Source: UBA2988 sp965237965 (GTDB taxonomy: Bacteria; Gemmatimonadota; Gemmatimonadetes; Longimicrobiales; Gaopeijiaceae). Taken from it: a DNA stretch of 64,000 nucleotides. Positions 25,211-34,155 of the stretch are shown here, piece after piece (the stretch's first letter is position 1; each line of letters begins with the position of its first letter). The DNA is taken from assembly GCA_965237965.1 (NCBI GenBank), contig CBDEGT010000001.1, forward strand, positions 620,001 through 684,000. The letters run 5' to 3'. The notes under the pieces are model-generated. The model ran no database searches, had not been told where the DNA came from, and worked only from the letters and a program-made list of their open reading frames with translations. Made by a program: the position numbers and the translations under genes.

Positions 25211-26634
25211 CCGATTCGACCACCACCGCCGGACTCCAGGATCTCGGGCGCCGGCTGCTGACGTCGTTCTACGGTGCGCTCCGGGCGCTCAAGCTCTACC
25301 CGGTGGAGAACGAGGCCGTGCAGCAGGCGCTGAACGAGTTGCACGACTTGATGAGCGTCCTCCTGCGGAACGAGGGAAGTGTCGAGCTGAGGGTCGTGGG
25401 TGACTTCTTCTTTCTGAACGAGACTCGTCTCCGCCTCGACTTCTCCAACTTTTCCATGTTCGGTAGCTTCGCCCAGTCCCTCTCCGAGCACGGGATCGGC
25501 GCGGTCGACGTGCTCAACGGGCTGTCACGCGAGGAATGGGCGCCCTTCCTCTCGCTGCTGCTTCGGAAGGGTGGGGGGGAGGACGCGTACGAAGCGTTCG
25601 TTGCCCGTCTCTCGTCTACCCCTGTGCACCATATCGATGTACGTCCCGAGAAGGACGTGCACCAGCCGGAGCTTGCGGAGGAGGAAGCGATGGCCGCGGC
25701 CAAGCGGACGTACGCCCAGTCCGTGAAGGTCGCCAAGGACGTGCTGGGCGACATGCGTATGGGCCGCGCCGTCAACGCGCGCAAGGTGAAGCGGGCGGTG
25801 CAGAACATCGTGGATCAGGTGCTCGCCAACGAGCCCTCGATCATAACGATGACCACGCTCAAGGAGTTCGACGAGTACACGTTCACGCACTGCGTGAACG
25901 TTTGCATCTTCAGCATGGTGATCGGGCAGCGGCTCGGGCTGGAGAAACTCCAGCTGTACGACCTCGGGCTGGGCGCACTACTGCACGACATCGGCAAGAT
26001 GCGGCTCGACACGGACGTCCTCAACAAAGCCGGTGGACTCACCGACGCAGAGTGGGCGCTGCTCAAAGAGCACCCGACGGAGGGGTTGCTGATTCTCTTC
26101 CAGATGGCCGGCTTCAACGACGTGCCGTATCGACAGATGCTCATGGCGTACGAGCACCACATGAAGGTGGATGTCACCGGCTATCCGGCAAATCGACGCG
26201 AGCGTGACCCCACGCTCTTCTCTCGGATCGTGGCCGTGGCGGATGGATTCGACGCGGGGACATCGATCCGGAGCTACCAGTACAATCCGGGGCCACCCGA
26301 CGAGGTGCTCAAGGAGATGCGCGACAACCCGCGGCGCGGCTTCGACCCGCTGTTGGTGAAGGCACTGATCACTGCGACCGGAGTCTTTCCTATCGGTACG
26401 CTGGTCGTTCTAGACACGTACGAGCTGGCGGTCGTGTGCGGCGTGCATCGCGAACCGGAACGGCTCCATCTCCCCATCGTGAAGGTAATCTCGGATGCGA
26501 TGGGTGCGCCGCTGCCCGACCCGCGGACGGTCGACCTCGCCCAGACCGACGACGGTGGGAAGCCACTCAGCCAAATCCTCAAGACGACGGATCCGCAGAA
26601 GTACGGGATTCGTGTCTCCGACTACCTTACCTGA
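25207..26634 (+). CDS. HD-GYP-type phosphohydrolase with altered signature
   Basis: This 475-residue protein (GTG 25207, GTGA overlap with the HEAT gene) has an N-terminal helical domain (1-160) like that of its neighbour and a C-terminal HD domain. Metal-ligand residues are visible: H228 (FTHCVNV), H260-D261 (LLHDIGK), H289 (KEHPTEG) and H317-H318. The HD-GYP signature, normally HHExxDGxGYP, reads HHMKVDVTGYP at 317-327, so the Glu and the first Gly are replaced while GYP is kept. The family usually cleaves cyclic di-GMP; whether this one does is open. It is the gene immediately before trpA. Confidence 0.85.
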   Translation: MTDSTTTAGLQDLGRRLLTSFYGALRALKLYPVENEAVQQALNELHDLMSVLLRNEGSVELRVVGDFFFLNETRLRLDFSNFSMFGSFAQSLSEHGIGAVDVLNGLSREEWAPFLSLLLRKGGGEDAYEAFVARLSSTPVHHIDVRPEKDVHQPELAEEEAMAAAKRTYAQSVKVAKDVLGDMRMGRAVNARKVKRAVQNIVDQVLANEPSIITMTTLKEFDEYTFTHCVNVCIFSMVIGQRLGLEKLQLYDLGLGALLHDIGKMRLDTDVLNKAGGLTDAEWALLKEHPTEGLLILFQMAGFNDVPYRQMLMAYEHHMKVDVTGYPANRRERDPTLFSRIVAVADGFDAGTSIRSYQYNPGPPDEVLKEMRDNPRRGFDPLLVKALITATGVFPIGTLVVLDTYELAVVCGVHREPERLHLPIVKVISDAMGAPLPDPRTVDLAQTDDGGKPLSQILKTTDPQKYGIRVSDYLT

Positions 26635-26650
26635 ACTTGGACGCATTCCG

Positions 26651-27472
26651 GTGAGCGCGTCCGCTGTGACCGCGGCCGGACCGTCCGCGATCGCCCGCCG
26701 GTTCAGCGAGCGGGCTTCCGAAGGGCGCGCCGCGCTGGTCCCTTACCTGACGGCCGGATTCCCCAAGCCGTCCACCACCGTGCCCATGCTCGAGGCTGCG
26801 GCCGACGCGGGCGCTGACGTGATCGAGTTGGGCATCCCGTTCAGCGACCCCCTGGCCGACGGTCCGACGATTCAGCGCTCTTCGTTCCTGGCGCTCCAGC
26901 GGGGAACGACCGTGGACGGCGTGCTGGAGGCGCTCCGAACGTTCCGCGACCGCCGCGATACGCCGGTCGTGCTCTTCACGTACCTGAATCCCGTCCTGCG
27001 GCGCGGGCTCGACCGCTTTTGCAGGGAGGCCGTGGCCGCAGGCGCGCAGGGGCTGTTGCTCACGGACCTGCCCGTCGGGACCGATCCCGAGGTGGAAGAT
27101 ACGGTCCGCGCTGCCGGCCTCGACCTGATTCGGCTGCTTGCCCCGACCACGCCGCCGGAGCGGGTCTCCTTGGTCGCGGACGGTGGCTCAGGATTCCTCT
27201 ACTACATCTCACGTACCGGGGTAACGGGAGCGCGGAGCGAGCTGCGAGCGGAGTTGGCCGCAGAGCTGGTTGCGCTGCGCAGGCTGGTATCGTTGCCGAT
27301 TGCGGTCGGGTTCGGCATTTCGACACCTGATCAAGCCCGCGAGGTCGCGACGGTGGCCGACGGGGTGGTCGTCGGTTCGGCGCTCGTCTCACAGCTGGAT
27401 CGCGAGGGGATAAGAGGAGCCTCAGCTTTTCTGCGCTCGCTCCGTGAGGGCATGGATCGAGCCACCCGCTGA
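26651..27472 (+). CDS. trpA: Tryptophan synthase alpha chain
   Basis: TrpA cleaves indole-3-glycerol phosphate to indole, which is channelled to TrpB. The 273-residue protein is preferred from GTG 26651. The signature IELGIPFSDPLADGP holds the catalytic Glu and Asp near residues 58 and 68. Loop GSGFLYYISRTGVTGAR is near 181-197 and VGFGISTPDQ near 219. It starts 16 bases after the HD-GYP gene and ends 23 bases before the converging rqcH. It must rely on the same message as trpB, so the two intervening genes are probably co-transcribed with it. Confidence 0.95.
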   Translation: MSASAVTAAGPSAIARRFSERASEGRAALVPYLTAGFPKPSTTVPMLEAAADAGADVIELGIPFSDPLADGPTIQRSSFLALQRGTTVDGVLEALRTFRDRRDTPVVLFTYLNPVLRRGLDRFCREAVAAGAQGLLLTDLPVGTDPEVEDTVRAAGLDLIRLLAPTTPPERVSLVADGGSGFLYYISRTGVTGARSELRAELAAELVALRRLVSLPIAVGFGISTPDQAREVATVADGVVVGSALVSQLDREGIRGASAFLRSLREGMDRATR

Positions 27473-27495
27473 GCTCGGTCCACGGGCAGGGCAGC

Positions 27496-29136
27496 TCAGC
27501 CCCTGAGCCGCTCTTCCAGTCGCGGATCGGGCGTCACGAACAGGGTCTTCGCCCGCTCGACCAACACCTGTCCGGGGGGCGCCTTGCGCCCCTTCCGTAC
27601 GTATTTCCTCCGCGTCCAGTCGACCGGCACGCTCCCCGACGTGCGCGCCTTCGAATGGAGCGCGGCCAGGCATGCGGCCTCGGAGAGGTCCCGCGCCGGC
27701 GGGTTGCCGTCCCCTCGCCAGCGCAGCACCACATGTGCACCCGCCGCGTGGCGGGCGTGCATCCAAATGTCGCCCGGCCCCGAGTGGTGGAAAGTGAGGT
27801 CGTCGTTGTGTCGCGCGCCGCGTCCTACACGGATCTCGAGGCCGCCCGAGCTCCGGTATACCGAGTAGGGCCGTGGGGGCGCCATCGGTCCGACCGCGGC
27901 TTCCCTTTCGGGCAACTCCGCCCGGATCTCGCGCTCGAGGGCCCGCCCATCCTGGGTGCGCTCGACCAGCGCGTCGAGACGGTGCGCCTCGCGCTCGGCA
28001 GCCGTGATCAGCCCGGGCAGGCGGGTGCGGGCGCGTCCTGCGCGGGCGGCGCGCTCGTAGTACGCCGCCGCGTTGTCCTGGGGCGACCGCTTCGGATCGA
28101 GCTTCACCTCCACCGGGACTCCCTCGAAATCGAGGAGCCTGGCCCGGTCGGCGCCCCGTTCGAGGTCTGTGAGGCGGGCCAGCAGGAGGTCCCCTACTGT
28201 GCGGAGCTGATGCGGCTCGGGCGCGTCGGCCAGCTCCCGGCGAAGCGCGTCGACGCGTGCCCAGGCTCGTACGACACGCTCGCGAAGCGCGTCCAGAAGC
28301 GCATGGGGAACGTCGGGCGGCTCCGGGGCGGCCACCCGCGTGCACGCGTCGAGGAGCGAGGGAGTGGGCTCCGCCTCCGTCTCGGCGAGCGGCAGTGGAT
28401 AGGGTTGGAGGCTGCCCCCGGCTCGCCCGAGGGAGGGCTGCCCTCCGGAGGAGCCCAGCGCCACACGTGCGATCTCCTCCCAGCGCCGATGGCCCTCGTC
28501 AAGCGCCTCGCCGGCCATCGGCCCGGAAGCGTGAACGGCGGCTCCCAGCAGCGCGTCGGTGTTGAGCGGAGACGTCCATGCGACCCCCGCGAGGAGGGCC
28601 TGCCGACGCTCCTCGGGCTTCACCCGGAGCAGCAGCTCGCGCCAGCGCTCGAGGGTCAACGCCCCGTCCACTCCGGCACGGCGGGAAGGGGTGGGTGGAA
28701 TCCAGACATGGCCGGTGCGCAGCGCGCGCTCCCCGGTGCGCTCGACCAGAATGTGTCGCACCACCTTGTCCGGCCCTTCGGTCACGACGGCCGTCCATCG
28801 GTTGGCGATCCACTCGACGATCACATCTGCGAGCGGGGGCGAGCCTCGGACGCGCGCGAACGAGAGAATCAGGACGCGGTCGTCCCTCAGGGCCCGCACG
28901 CGGCGCACGCGGGCCGGGAGGGGTCGGTCCTCGCTCTCCGGCTCGATCGCCTCGCTCCAGGCGACCGAGGCCGCGCCCGGGTTCAGGCCGAAGCGCAGCG
29001 TTCCCGCACGGAAGAGCAGCGCGAGAGACCGGCGGCGCCGGTCGAGCCGGACCGCGCGCAGCCGTGCGCCGTGGAGCCGGGCCTCCAGCTCGCGCGCCAG
29101 CCCGGCGATGAGAACCGCGTCGAGGACGAGCGCCAT
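27496..29136 (-). CDS. rqcH: NFACT-family ribosome quality-control factor
   Basis: RqcH/Rqc2 proteins bind stalled 50S-peptidyl-tRNA complexes and add C-terminal Ala tails. The 546-residue protein has the NFACT-N domain with the DR pair in RDDRVLILSF near residue 88, a helical middle with the coiled-coil region, and the NFACT-R domain with SVYRSSGGLEIRVGRG, HNDDLTFHH and DIWMHARHAAGAHVV. The last 60 residues are basic (RRKYVRKGRKAPPG), suited to rRNA contact. The older label fibronectin-binding protein refers to the same family. It is divergent from panB and converges on trpA. Confidence 0.92.
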   Translation of the reverse strand: MALVLDAVLIAGLARELEARLHGARLRAVRLDRRRRSLALLFRAGTLRFGLNPGAASVAWSEAIEPESEDRPLPARVRRVRALRDDRVLILSFARVRGSPPLADVIVEWIANRWTAVVTEGPDKVVRHILVERTGERALRTGHVWIPPTPSRRAGVDGALTLERWRELLLRVKPEERRQALLAGVAWTSPLNTDALLGAAVHASGPMAGEALDEGHRRWEEIARVALGSSGGQPSLGRAGGSLQPYPLPLAETEAEPTPSLLDACTRVAAPEPPDVPHALLDALRERVVRAWARVDALRRELADAPEPHQLRTVGDLLLARLTDLERGADRARLLDFEGVPVEVKLDPKRSPQDNAAAYYERAARAGRARTRLPGLITAAEREAHRLDALVERTQDGRALEREIRAELPEREAAVGPMAPPRPYSVYRSSGGLEIRVGRGARHNDDLTFHHSGPGDIWMHARHAAGAHVVLRWRGDGNPPARDLSEAACLAALHSKARTSGSVPVDWTRRKYVRKGRKAPPGQVLVERAKTLFVTPDPRLEERLRG

Positions 29137-29330
29137 GGCGGAGTATAGCGTCGCACCGCCCGGAGAAGCGCCGCGCCCGCTCGGCCCGCGCGCCTCCCAT
29201 CGGCACGGCCACCGGGTCTGTGCATGGAACCGCCCCCTTTGACGCGGGTTTCCAGCGGCCCGTAAGCTTGGCCACCGCGTTCGGGGACAGGCTCGCCGAC
29301 GCGGACCGACGCCTCCGACCCCCGATCCAC

Positions 29331-30164
29331 GTGTCCACCGAGAGCGTAACCCCCAGAGGCCGGCCCTCCGTTCGCCGCTTCGTCGAGATGAAGCGAGCCG
29401 GCGACCGAATCGTGATGCTCACCGCATACGACGCGCTCTTCGCCCGGCTGCTCGCGGACGAAGGAGTCGATCTGATTCTGGTCGGCGACTCGGTTGGGCA
29501 GGTCCTCCTCGGTTACGAGACCACCCTCCCGGTCACGCTCGAACAGATGATCCACCACGCCGCCGCCGTCCGGCGCGGGGCGCCACAGTCGTTCATCGTC
29601 GTGGACCTGCCATTCCTCTCCTATCAGGTCTCGGTGGCCGAGAGCATCCGGAACGCCGGACGCGTGCTCAAGGAGACGGGCGTGCAGGGGGTGAAGCTCG
29701 AGGGCGGGGACGGCCGTACTTGCGAAACGGTCGAGGCGGTGGTGAACGCGGGTATTCCCGTGATGGGCCACCTGGGACTCCGACCGCAGTCCATCCACAC
29801 GCTCGGTGGGTACCGGGTGCAGGCTCGTGAGGTGGAGGAGGCGCGTCTGCTGGTGGAGCAGGCGCGGGCGCTCGAGGCGGCCGGTGCGTTCTCCATCGTG
29901 CTCGAGCTGGTTCCAGCTGGGGTGGCGGAGGAGGTGACGCGCTCGGTCGGGATCCCGACGATCGGGATCGGGGCCGGTGCAGGCTGCGACGGCCAGGTGC
30001 TCGTGCTCTACGATGCGCTCGGCTTGAACGAGGGTTTCCAGCCCCGTTTCCTCAAGCGTTTCGCTGACCTAGAGGATGCTGTGCGCATGGGGATCCGGGC
30101 GTACGCGCGCGAGGTGCGTGCAGGGACGTATCCCGGACCCGAGCACACGTTCGGTGACGAGTAG
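29331..30164 (+). CDS. panB: 3-methyl-2-oxobutanoate hydroxymethyltransferase
   Basis: PanB makes ketopantoate from ketoisovalerate and methylene-THF, the first pantothenate step. From GTG 29331 the protein is 277 residues. It carries the Mg-binding LVGDSVGQVLLGYETTLPV segment near 47-65, KLEGG near 119, GHLGLRPQSIHTLGGY near 141 and the catalytic Glu in VLELVPAGVA. The frame can be extended to 29220, but that part has no family match. panC follows 34 bases later. Confidence 0.93.
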   Translation: MSTESVTPRGRPSVRRFVEMKRAGDRIVMLTAYDALFARLLADEGVDLILVGDSVGQVLLGYETTLPVTLEQMIHHAAAVRRGAPQSFIVVDLPFLSYQVSVAESIRNAGRVLKETGVQGVKLEGGDGRTCETVEAVVNAGIPVMGHLGLRPQSIHTLGGYRVQAREVEEARLLVEQARALEAAGAFSIVLELVPAGVAEEVTRSVGIPTIGIGAGAGCDGQVLVLYDALGLNEGFQPRFLKRFADLEDAVRMGIRAYAREVRAGTYPGPEHTFGDE

Positions 30165-30198
30165 TGAGGAGCGCTGCTTCCTCCTCTGAGTCGCTGGC

Positions 30199-31050
30199 GT
30201 GATCGTAGCGCGCTCGCGCGCCGAGCTGGCGCGGGGACGGACAGCGTTGCGCGGGCCCGAACGGCGGTTGGGCCTCGTGCCCACCATGGGCTACCTGCAC
30301 GAGGGGCACCTGACGCTCGTCGATCTGGCGCGCGAACGCGCGGACGCGGTCGCGGTGTCCGTGTTCGTGAACCCGTTACAGTTCGGACCGGGCGAGGACC
30401 CCTCGACCTATCCGCGTGATCCCGAACGTGACCTGGCCCTGTTGAACGGGCGAGGTGTCGACCTTGTCTTCATGCCGGGCGTTGAGGACGTCTATCCGGT
30501 GGGCCAGCCAACGATCACGGCGGATCCCGGTCGGATGGCGCATCGGTTGTGCGGGGCGTTCCGTCCCGGTCATTTCCGTGGCGTGCTCACCGTAGTGGCC
30601 AAGCTGTTCGGCCTGATTCGACCCGACCTGGCCGTATTCGGCCGCAAGGATTTTCAGCAGCTGGTCCTGATCGAGCGCACGGTCCGGGACCTCGAGTTGG
30701 GCGTGGAGATCGTTCCGGCTCCCACTGTGCGCGAGGCCGATGGGCTCGCGATGAGCTCGCGCAACAGTCTCCTGGGTGCCGACGAGCGGCAGGCGGCCGC
30801 TGCGCTACCGCGCGCACTCGCGGATGCGACCACACTCTTCCGCGGCGGCGAGCGGAGCGCAGGGGCGCTCGTGGACGCGGTGCACGCCACTCTTCGGGAG
30901 AATCCCCTTCTCGGGTTGCAGTACGCGGAGGTCGTGGATCCCACGACGCTGGATCCAGTCGATCCGGTTCCGGTTGGCTCGGTGATCGCCCTGGCGGTGT
31001 TGTGCGGCGGAGTCCGACTCATCGACAACGTCCCGCTGGAGTCTCATTGA
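30199..31050 (+). CDS. panC: Pantothenate synthetase
   Basis: PanC joins pantoate to beta-alanine with ATP. The 283-residue protein starts at a GTG at 30199. It has PTMGYLHEGHL near residue 28 (the HIGH-like nucleotide motif), FVNPLQFGPGEDPSTYPR near 56, and the KMSKS-like loop region MSSRNSLL near 178. FGRKDFQQL near 146 is another family block. The stop at 31050 overlaps the TTG start of the next gene. Confidence 0.95.
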   Translation: MIVARSRAELARGRTALRGPERRLGLVPTMGYLHEGHLTLVDLARERADAVAVSVFVNPLQFGPGEDPSTYPRDPERDLALLNGRGVDLVFMPGVEDVYPVGQPTITADPGRMAHRLCGAFRPGHFRGVLTVVAKLFGLIRPDLAVFGRKDFQQLVLIERTVRDLELGVEIVPAPTVREADGLAMSSRNSLLGADERQAAAALPRALADATTLFRGGERSAGALVDAVHATLRENPLLGLQYAEVVDPTTLDPVDPVPVGSVIALAVLCGGVRLIDNVPLESH

Positions 31051-31646
31051 CCCATCCGCTGGTGGAGCGAGCCGCCCGTGGCCAGTTGCCAGGATGGGCG
31101 GAGCCCGGCGAGAAGCGGCGCCGTCACATCGAACGAGTGGCCGGTCTGCTCGAGGACTGGGCGGTCGCGGTCGGCCTGCCGGCCGAGGAGCGCACCAAAT
31201 GGGTGGCGGCGGGCTATCTTCATGACGCGCTCAAGGAGAAGTCCGAGGCCGAATTGCGCGAGTTGCTCGCCAGCGAGGACCGGGTACTGCCGGAGCCGCT
31301 TCTACACGGGCCCGCTGTTGCCGAGCAGCTGAGGCGGGAGGGCGTGGACGACGAGGAGCTGCTCCTTGCGCTGGCGTACCACACGCTCGGCCACCCCGAT
31401 CTCGGCAGGACCGGGTGTGCCCTCTACGCCGCGGACTTTCTCGAGCCGGGGCGCGATCTTGAGAACGAATGGCGCGCGTCACTGAGGGCGCGCATGCCGG
31501 GAGAAATCGCCGACGTGGTGAAGGAGATCGTGTCCGCCCGGATCGTGCACCTTCTGGAGCGTGGTCGTCCGGTTCGCTGGGAGACCGTCGGCTTCTGGAA
31601 TCGCATGGCGGAGGGGCAGCCGTGGGCGGGCGCGTCCGAGTTCTGA
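31047..31646 (+). CDS. YqeK-like HD phosphohydrolase
   Basis: A 199-residue HD-domain protein starting at TTG 31047 (TTGA overlap with panC). Metal-binding positions fit the family: H in RRHIERVAGLL, H-D in AGYLHDALKEKS, H in LHGPAVAEQ and H in LAYHTLGHP. YqeK is a symmetrical Ap4A hydrolase. The usual neighbours nadD and rsfS are absent, but the next gene encodes a LytR_C protein, a frequent companion. The longer frame that begins at 30549 lies inside panC and is a shadow. Substrate assignment is by similarity of arrangement and motif only. Confidence 0.75.
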   Translation: MTHPLVERAARGQLPGWAEPGEKRRRHIERVAGLLEDWAVAVGLPAEERTKWVAAGYLHDALKEKSEAELRELLASEDRVLPEPLLHGPAVAEQLRREGVDDEELLLALAYHTLGHPDLGRTGCALYAADFLEPGRDLENEWRASLRARMPGEIADVVKEIVSARIVHLLERGRPVRWETVGFWNRMAEGQPWAGASEF

Positions 31647-32203
31647 TTCTGGTCGCGGTGCTGATCGGGCTCGGCGTGCTCGCCGGTTCCGCGCTCTCCC
31701 AGTGGTGGGAGGTGCCGGTCACGAGCGCCGTAGTCGAGACTGTTCGGGCCGTGACCAAGCCGCAGGGGAGAGTGCGCGTAGAGGTGCTGAACGCCGGCGG
31801 CCGTCCGAATCTGGCTCGCACGGCCACGGACGTGCTCCGCGAGGTGGGTTTCGACGTGGTCTATTTCGGAAACGCCGACAGGTTCGATCAGGACTCTTCG
31901 GTCGTGCTGGATCGGGTCGGTGGGCTGGATCGGGTCGGCGGGCTGGAGCGCGCCCGCGCGGTAGCCGACGCGCTCGGCGTCCGCACCGTGCGCAGCGAGC
32001 CGGACCCGAACCTCTACGTCGACGTATCCGTATTGCTCGGGGAGGCATGGACGCCGCCCGCGAAGCCCGTGCCGCCCGCCCCCCCGCCTGAACGCCCCTG
32101 GTGGGATCCGCGGCGGTACCTGCCCCCTCCTGGGCAGCGGGCCCCGGCTGGCGAGCATCCCCCGGGCGCGATGGCGGATCCGACCGGAGGTGAGGAGCCA
32201 TAA
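31622..32203 (+). CDS. Membrane-anchored LytR C-terminal domain protein
   Basis: From GTG 31622 this 193-residue protein has an N-terminal membrane segment (VLILVAVLIGLGVLAG, residues 6-21), then a LytR_C domain opening VRVEVLNAGGRPNLA near 50 and ending near residue 140. The tail is Pro-rich. LytR_C alone lacks the catalytic LCP domain, so it is not a teichoic-acid ligase; its role is unknown, probably at the cell envelope. It overlaps the end of the HD gene by 25 bases and its stop overlaps the lepB ATG (TAATG). A short tandem duplication, DRVGG twice, sits near residue 100. Confidence 0.75.
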   Translation: MGGRVRVLILVAVLIGLGVLAGSALSQWWEVPVTSAVVETVRAVTKPQGRVRVEVLNAGGRPNLARTATDVLREVGFDVVYFGNADRFDQDSSVVLDRVGGLDRVGGLERARAVADALGVRTVRSEPDPNLYVDVSVLLGEAWTPPAKPVPPAPPPERPWWDPRRYLPPPGQRAPAGEHPPGAMADPTGGEEP

Positions 32204-33015
32204 TGGCGAAGAGGCGGAAGCGCGAACGCGTCTACGGCAAGCCGGACCAGAGCCCTACCGGTCGGGAGGGCTCTGGTCCGGCGGGTGGGGAGGGGGCACG
32301 TCCCGTGGGAGAGGAGCGGGCTCCCCGCGGGACCCAGGCCGCGGGCTCGGTGTGGGAGGGAATCAAATCCCTGCTGCTCGCGTTCGTTCTTTTCATCGTC
32401 CTCCGCTCTTTCGTGATCCAGAACTTTGTGATCACCTCCGGCTCGATGGAGGAGACGCTGCTGGTCGGCGACTTCCTAATGGTCAATCGGCTGGCCCTCG
32501 GTGGCCGGATCCCGTTCACGACCGCTCGGGTTCCGGGCTATTCGAAGCCCCGGCGCTTCGACGTGATCGTGTTCGATCCACCGCACGAGGACGACCTCAA
32601 GCTGGTCAAGCGGCTGATCGGAATGCCGGGGGATACGCTCCGAATGGAGGACCGGGTGCTGTTCGTGAACGGAAAGGCTGTCGACGAGCCCTGGGTTCGG
32701 CACACGGACGTGGGGGACGAGCTTCACCCCTGGATGGAATGGCAGCAGCGCTACGTAGCGCCGGGTGTCGAACCGGGGAAGTACAACCCGACGCGCGACA
32801 ACTGGGGGCCGCTCGTGATCCCCGAGGACCGGTACTTCATGCTGGGCGACAACCGCGAGACCAGCCTCGACTCGCGCTACTGGGGGCTGCTCGAGCGCTG
32901 GCGGCTCGAAGGACGCTCGGTGTTCATCTACTTCAGCTACAACAAGGGGTCGTTCCGCCCGTTCCCGTGGGTTCGGGAGGTCAGGTGGGGACGGATCGGC
33001 GAGACGATCGAGTAG
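32203..33015 (+). CDS. lepB: Signal peptidase I
   Basis: LepB cleaves Sec and Tat signal peptides at the outer face of the inner membrane. The 270-residue protein has a 50-residue charged Gly-rich cytosolic head, a membrane span (LLLAFVLFIVLRSFVI, about 57-72), the nucleophile S81 in ITSGSMEETL, the general base K136 in KLVKRLIGMPGD, and the box E signature GDNRETSLDSRYWG near 214. A cap region lies between 145 and 205. The ATG overlaps the previous stop. A hairpin follows immediately. Confidence 0.94.
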   Translation: MAKRRKRERVYGKPDQSPTGREGSGPAGGEGARPVGEERAPRGTQAAGSVWEGIKSLLLAFVLFIVLRSFVIQNFVITSGSMEETLLVGDFLMVNRLALGGRIPFTTARVPGYSKPRRFDVIVFDPPHEDDLKLVKRLIGMPGDTLRMEDRVLFVNGKAVDEPWVRHTDVGDELHPWMEWQQRYVAPGVEPGKYNPTRDNWGPLVIPEDRYFMLGDNRETSLDSRYWGLLERWRLEGRSVFIYFSYNKGSFRPFPWVREVRWGRIGETIE

Positions 33016-33036
33016 GGCGCTGAAATAGGAGCGCCC
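33015..33036 (+). terminator. Hairpin after lepB
   Basis: GGGCGCT (33015-33021) pairs with AGCGCCC (33030-33036) around an eight-base loop, directly on the lepB stop. There is no T run, so it is a weak candidate. It could serve the converging rlmN as well. Part of it resembles the terminal repeats of the foldback element at 50173-50372. Confidence 0.45.
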
Positions 33037-33066
33037 TCCACACCGTCGGCCCTACGCCGAGTGACG

Positions 33067-34155
33067 TTATGCGGACTCGTCCACCACCACCGGCAGTCCC
33101 CGATCGCCGAGAGCGCGTGCCCGCAGCTGGCCGCAGGCCGCATCGATGTCGCGGCCTCGCGGCTCGCGCACCGCGCAGCTCACACCGCGATCGGTGAGCA
33201 CCTTCCGGAATGCCTGGATCCGCCTGGATTGGCTCGCCTCCCAACTCTGGTACGGGATGGGGTTGAACGGGATCAGGTTCACGAATGCCTGCAGGCTCGC
33301 GGCGATCGCCGCCAGACCTGCGGCCAGGACGGGATCGTCGTTGACGTCCCGGATCATCGTGTACTCGAAGGTGATCCGCCTGCCGCCCGCCGCGTCGAAC
33401 GCTCGGAGCGCGTCCATCAGCTCCGGGATCGGATGTCGCCTCTCCAGGGGAATCAACTTCTTGCGCAGGTCGCTGTCCGGGGCGTGCAGCGATACCGCCA
33501 GTCCGAACTGCTCGGGACGCCGCGCAAGCTCGAGGATGCCCGGCACGACCCCCACGGTAGAGACCGTGATGCGTCGCGCCCCTACCCCGTAACCCTGGTT
33601 CAGAATGGTGAGCGACGGCATCAGCCCCTCCCGATTGGAGAGGGGCTCCCCCATCCCCATGTAGACGATGTTGGAGATCGGCGGGTAGCCCTCTTCCGCG
33701 GCCCAGCGACGCGTGGCCCGGTACTGCGCGACGATCTCCCCCGCGGTGAGTTGACGGGCGAAGCCGCTCCAGCCGGTCGCGCAGAACGTACATCCCATGG
33801 CGCAGCCTGCCTGCGAGGAGATGCAGAGGGTCAGACGTTCCTCCGCCGGAATGAGGACGGACTCGATCAACTCTCCGTCCGCCAGCTTCCAGAGATGCTT
33901 CGCTGTGCCGTCCGCCGACTTGCTGACCCGCTCGAGCTCTGGCTCGGCGAGGGCGAAGGCGTGTTCCATCTCGCCCCGCAGTTGGCGCGAGAGGTTGGTC
34001 ATCTCGGCGATCGTGCGTGCCTCCCCCCCGTAGACCCAGCGCGTGACCTGATCCACTCGATACGGTGGTTGGTGGCGTGCCCTCATGAAGTCGCTCACCT
34101 CCGCCCGCAGTTCTGCAGGGGTGAGGGAAAGCAGGTCGGCTCGCGGATCGCTCAT
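33067..34155 (-). CDS. rlmN: Dual-specificity 23S rRNA/tRNA adenine C2 methyltransferase
   Basis: RlmN is a radical-SAM enzyme that methylates A2503 of 23S rRNA and A37 of some tRNAs. The 362-residue protein has the cluster motif C118-x3-C122-x2-C125 (GCAMGCTFCATGW), YMGMGEPLSN near residue 164, the LAVSLHAPD block near 222, and the second catalytic Cys near the C-terminus (SCAVREPRG). It starts at ATG 34155, back to back with the VanZ-like gene, and converges on lepB. Confidence 0.95.
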   Translation of the reverse strand: MSDPRADLLSLTPAELRAEVSDFMRARHQPPYRVDQVTRWVYGGEARTIAEMTNLSRQLRGEMEHAFALAEPELERVSKSADGTAKHLWKLADGELIESVLIPAEERLTLCISSQAGCAMGCTFCATGWSGFARQLTAGEIVAQYRATRRWAAEEGYPPISNIVYMGMGEPLSNREGLMPSLTILNQGYGVGARRITVSTVGVVPGILELARRPEQFGLAVSLHAPDSDLRKKLIPLERRHPIPELMDALRAFDAAGGRRITFEYTMIRDVNDDPVLAAGLAAIAASLQAFVNLIPFNPIPYQSWEASQSRRIQAFRKVLTDRGVSCAVREPRGRDIDAACGQLRARALGDRGLPVVVDESA

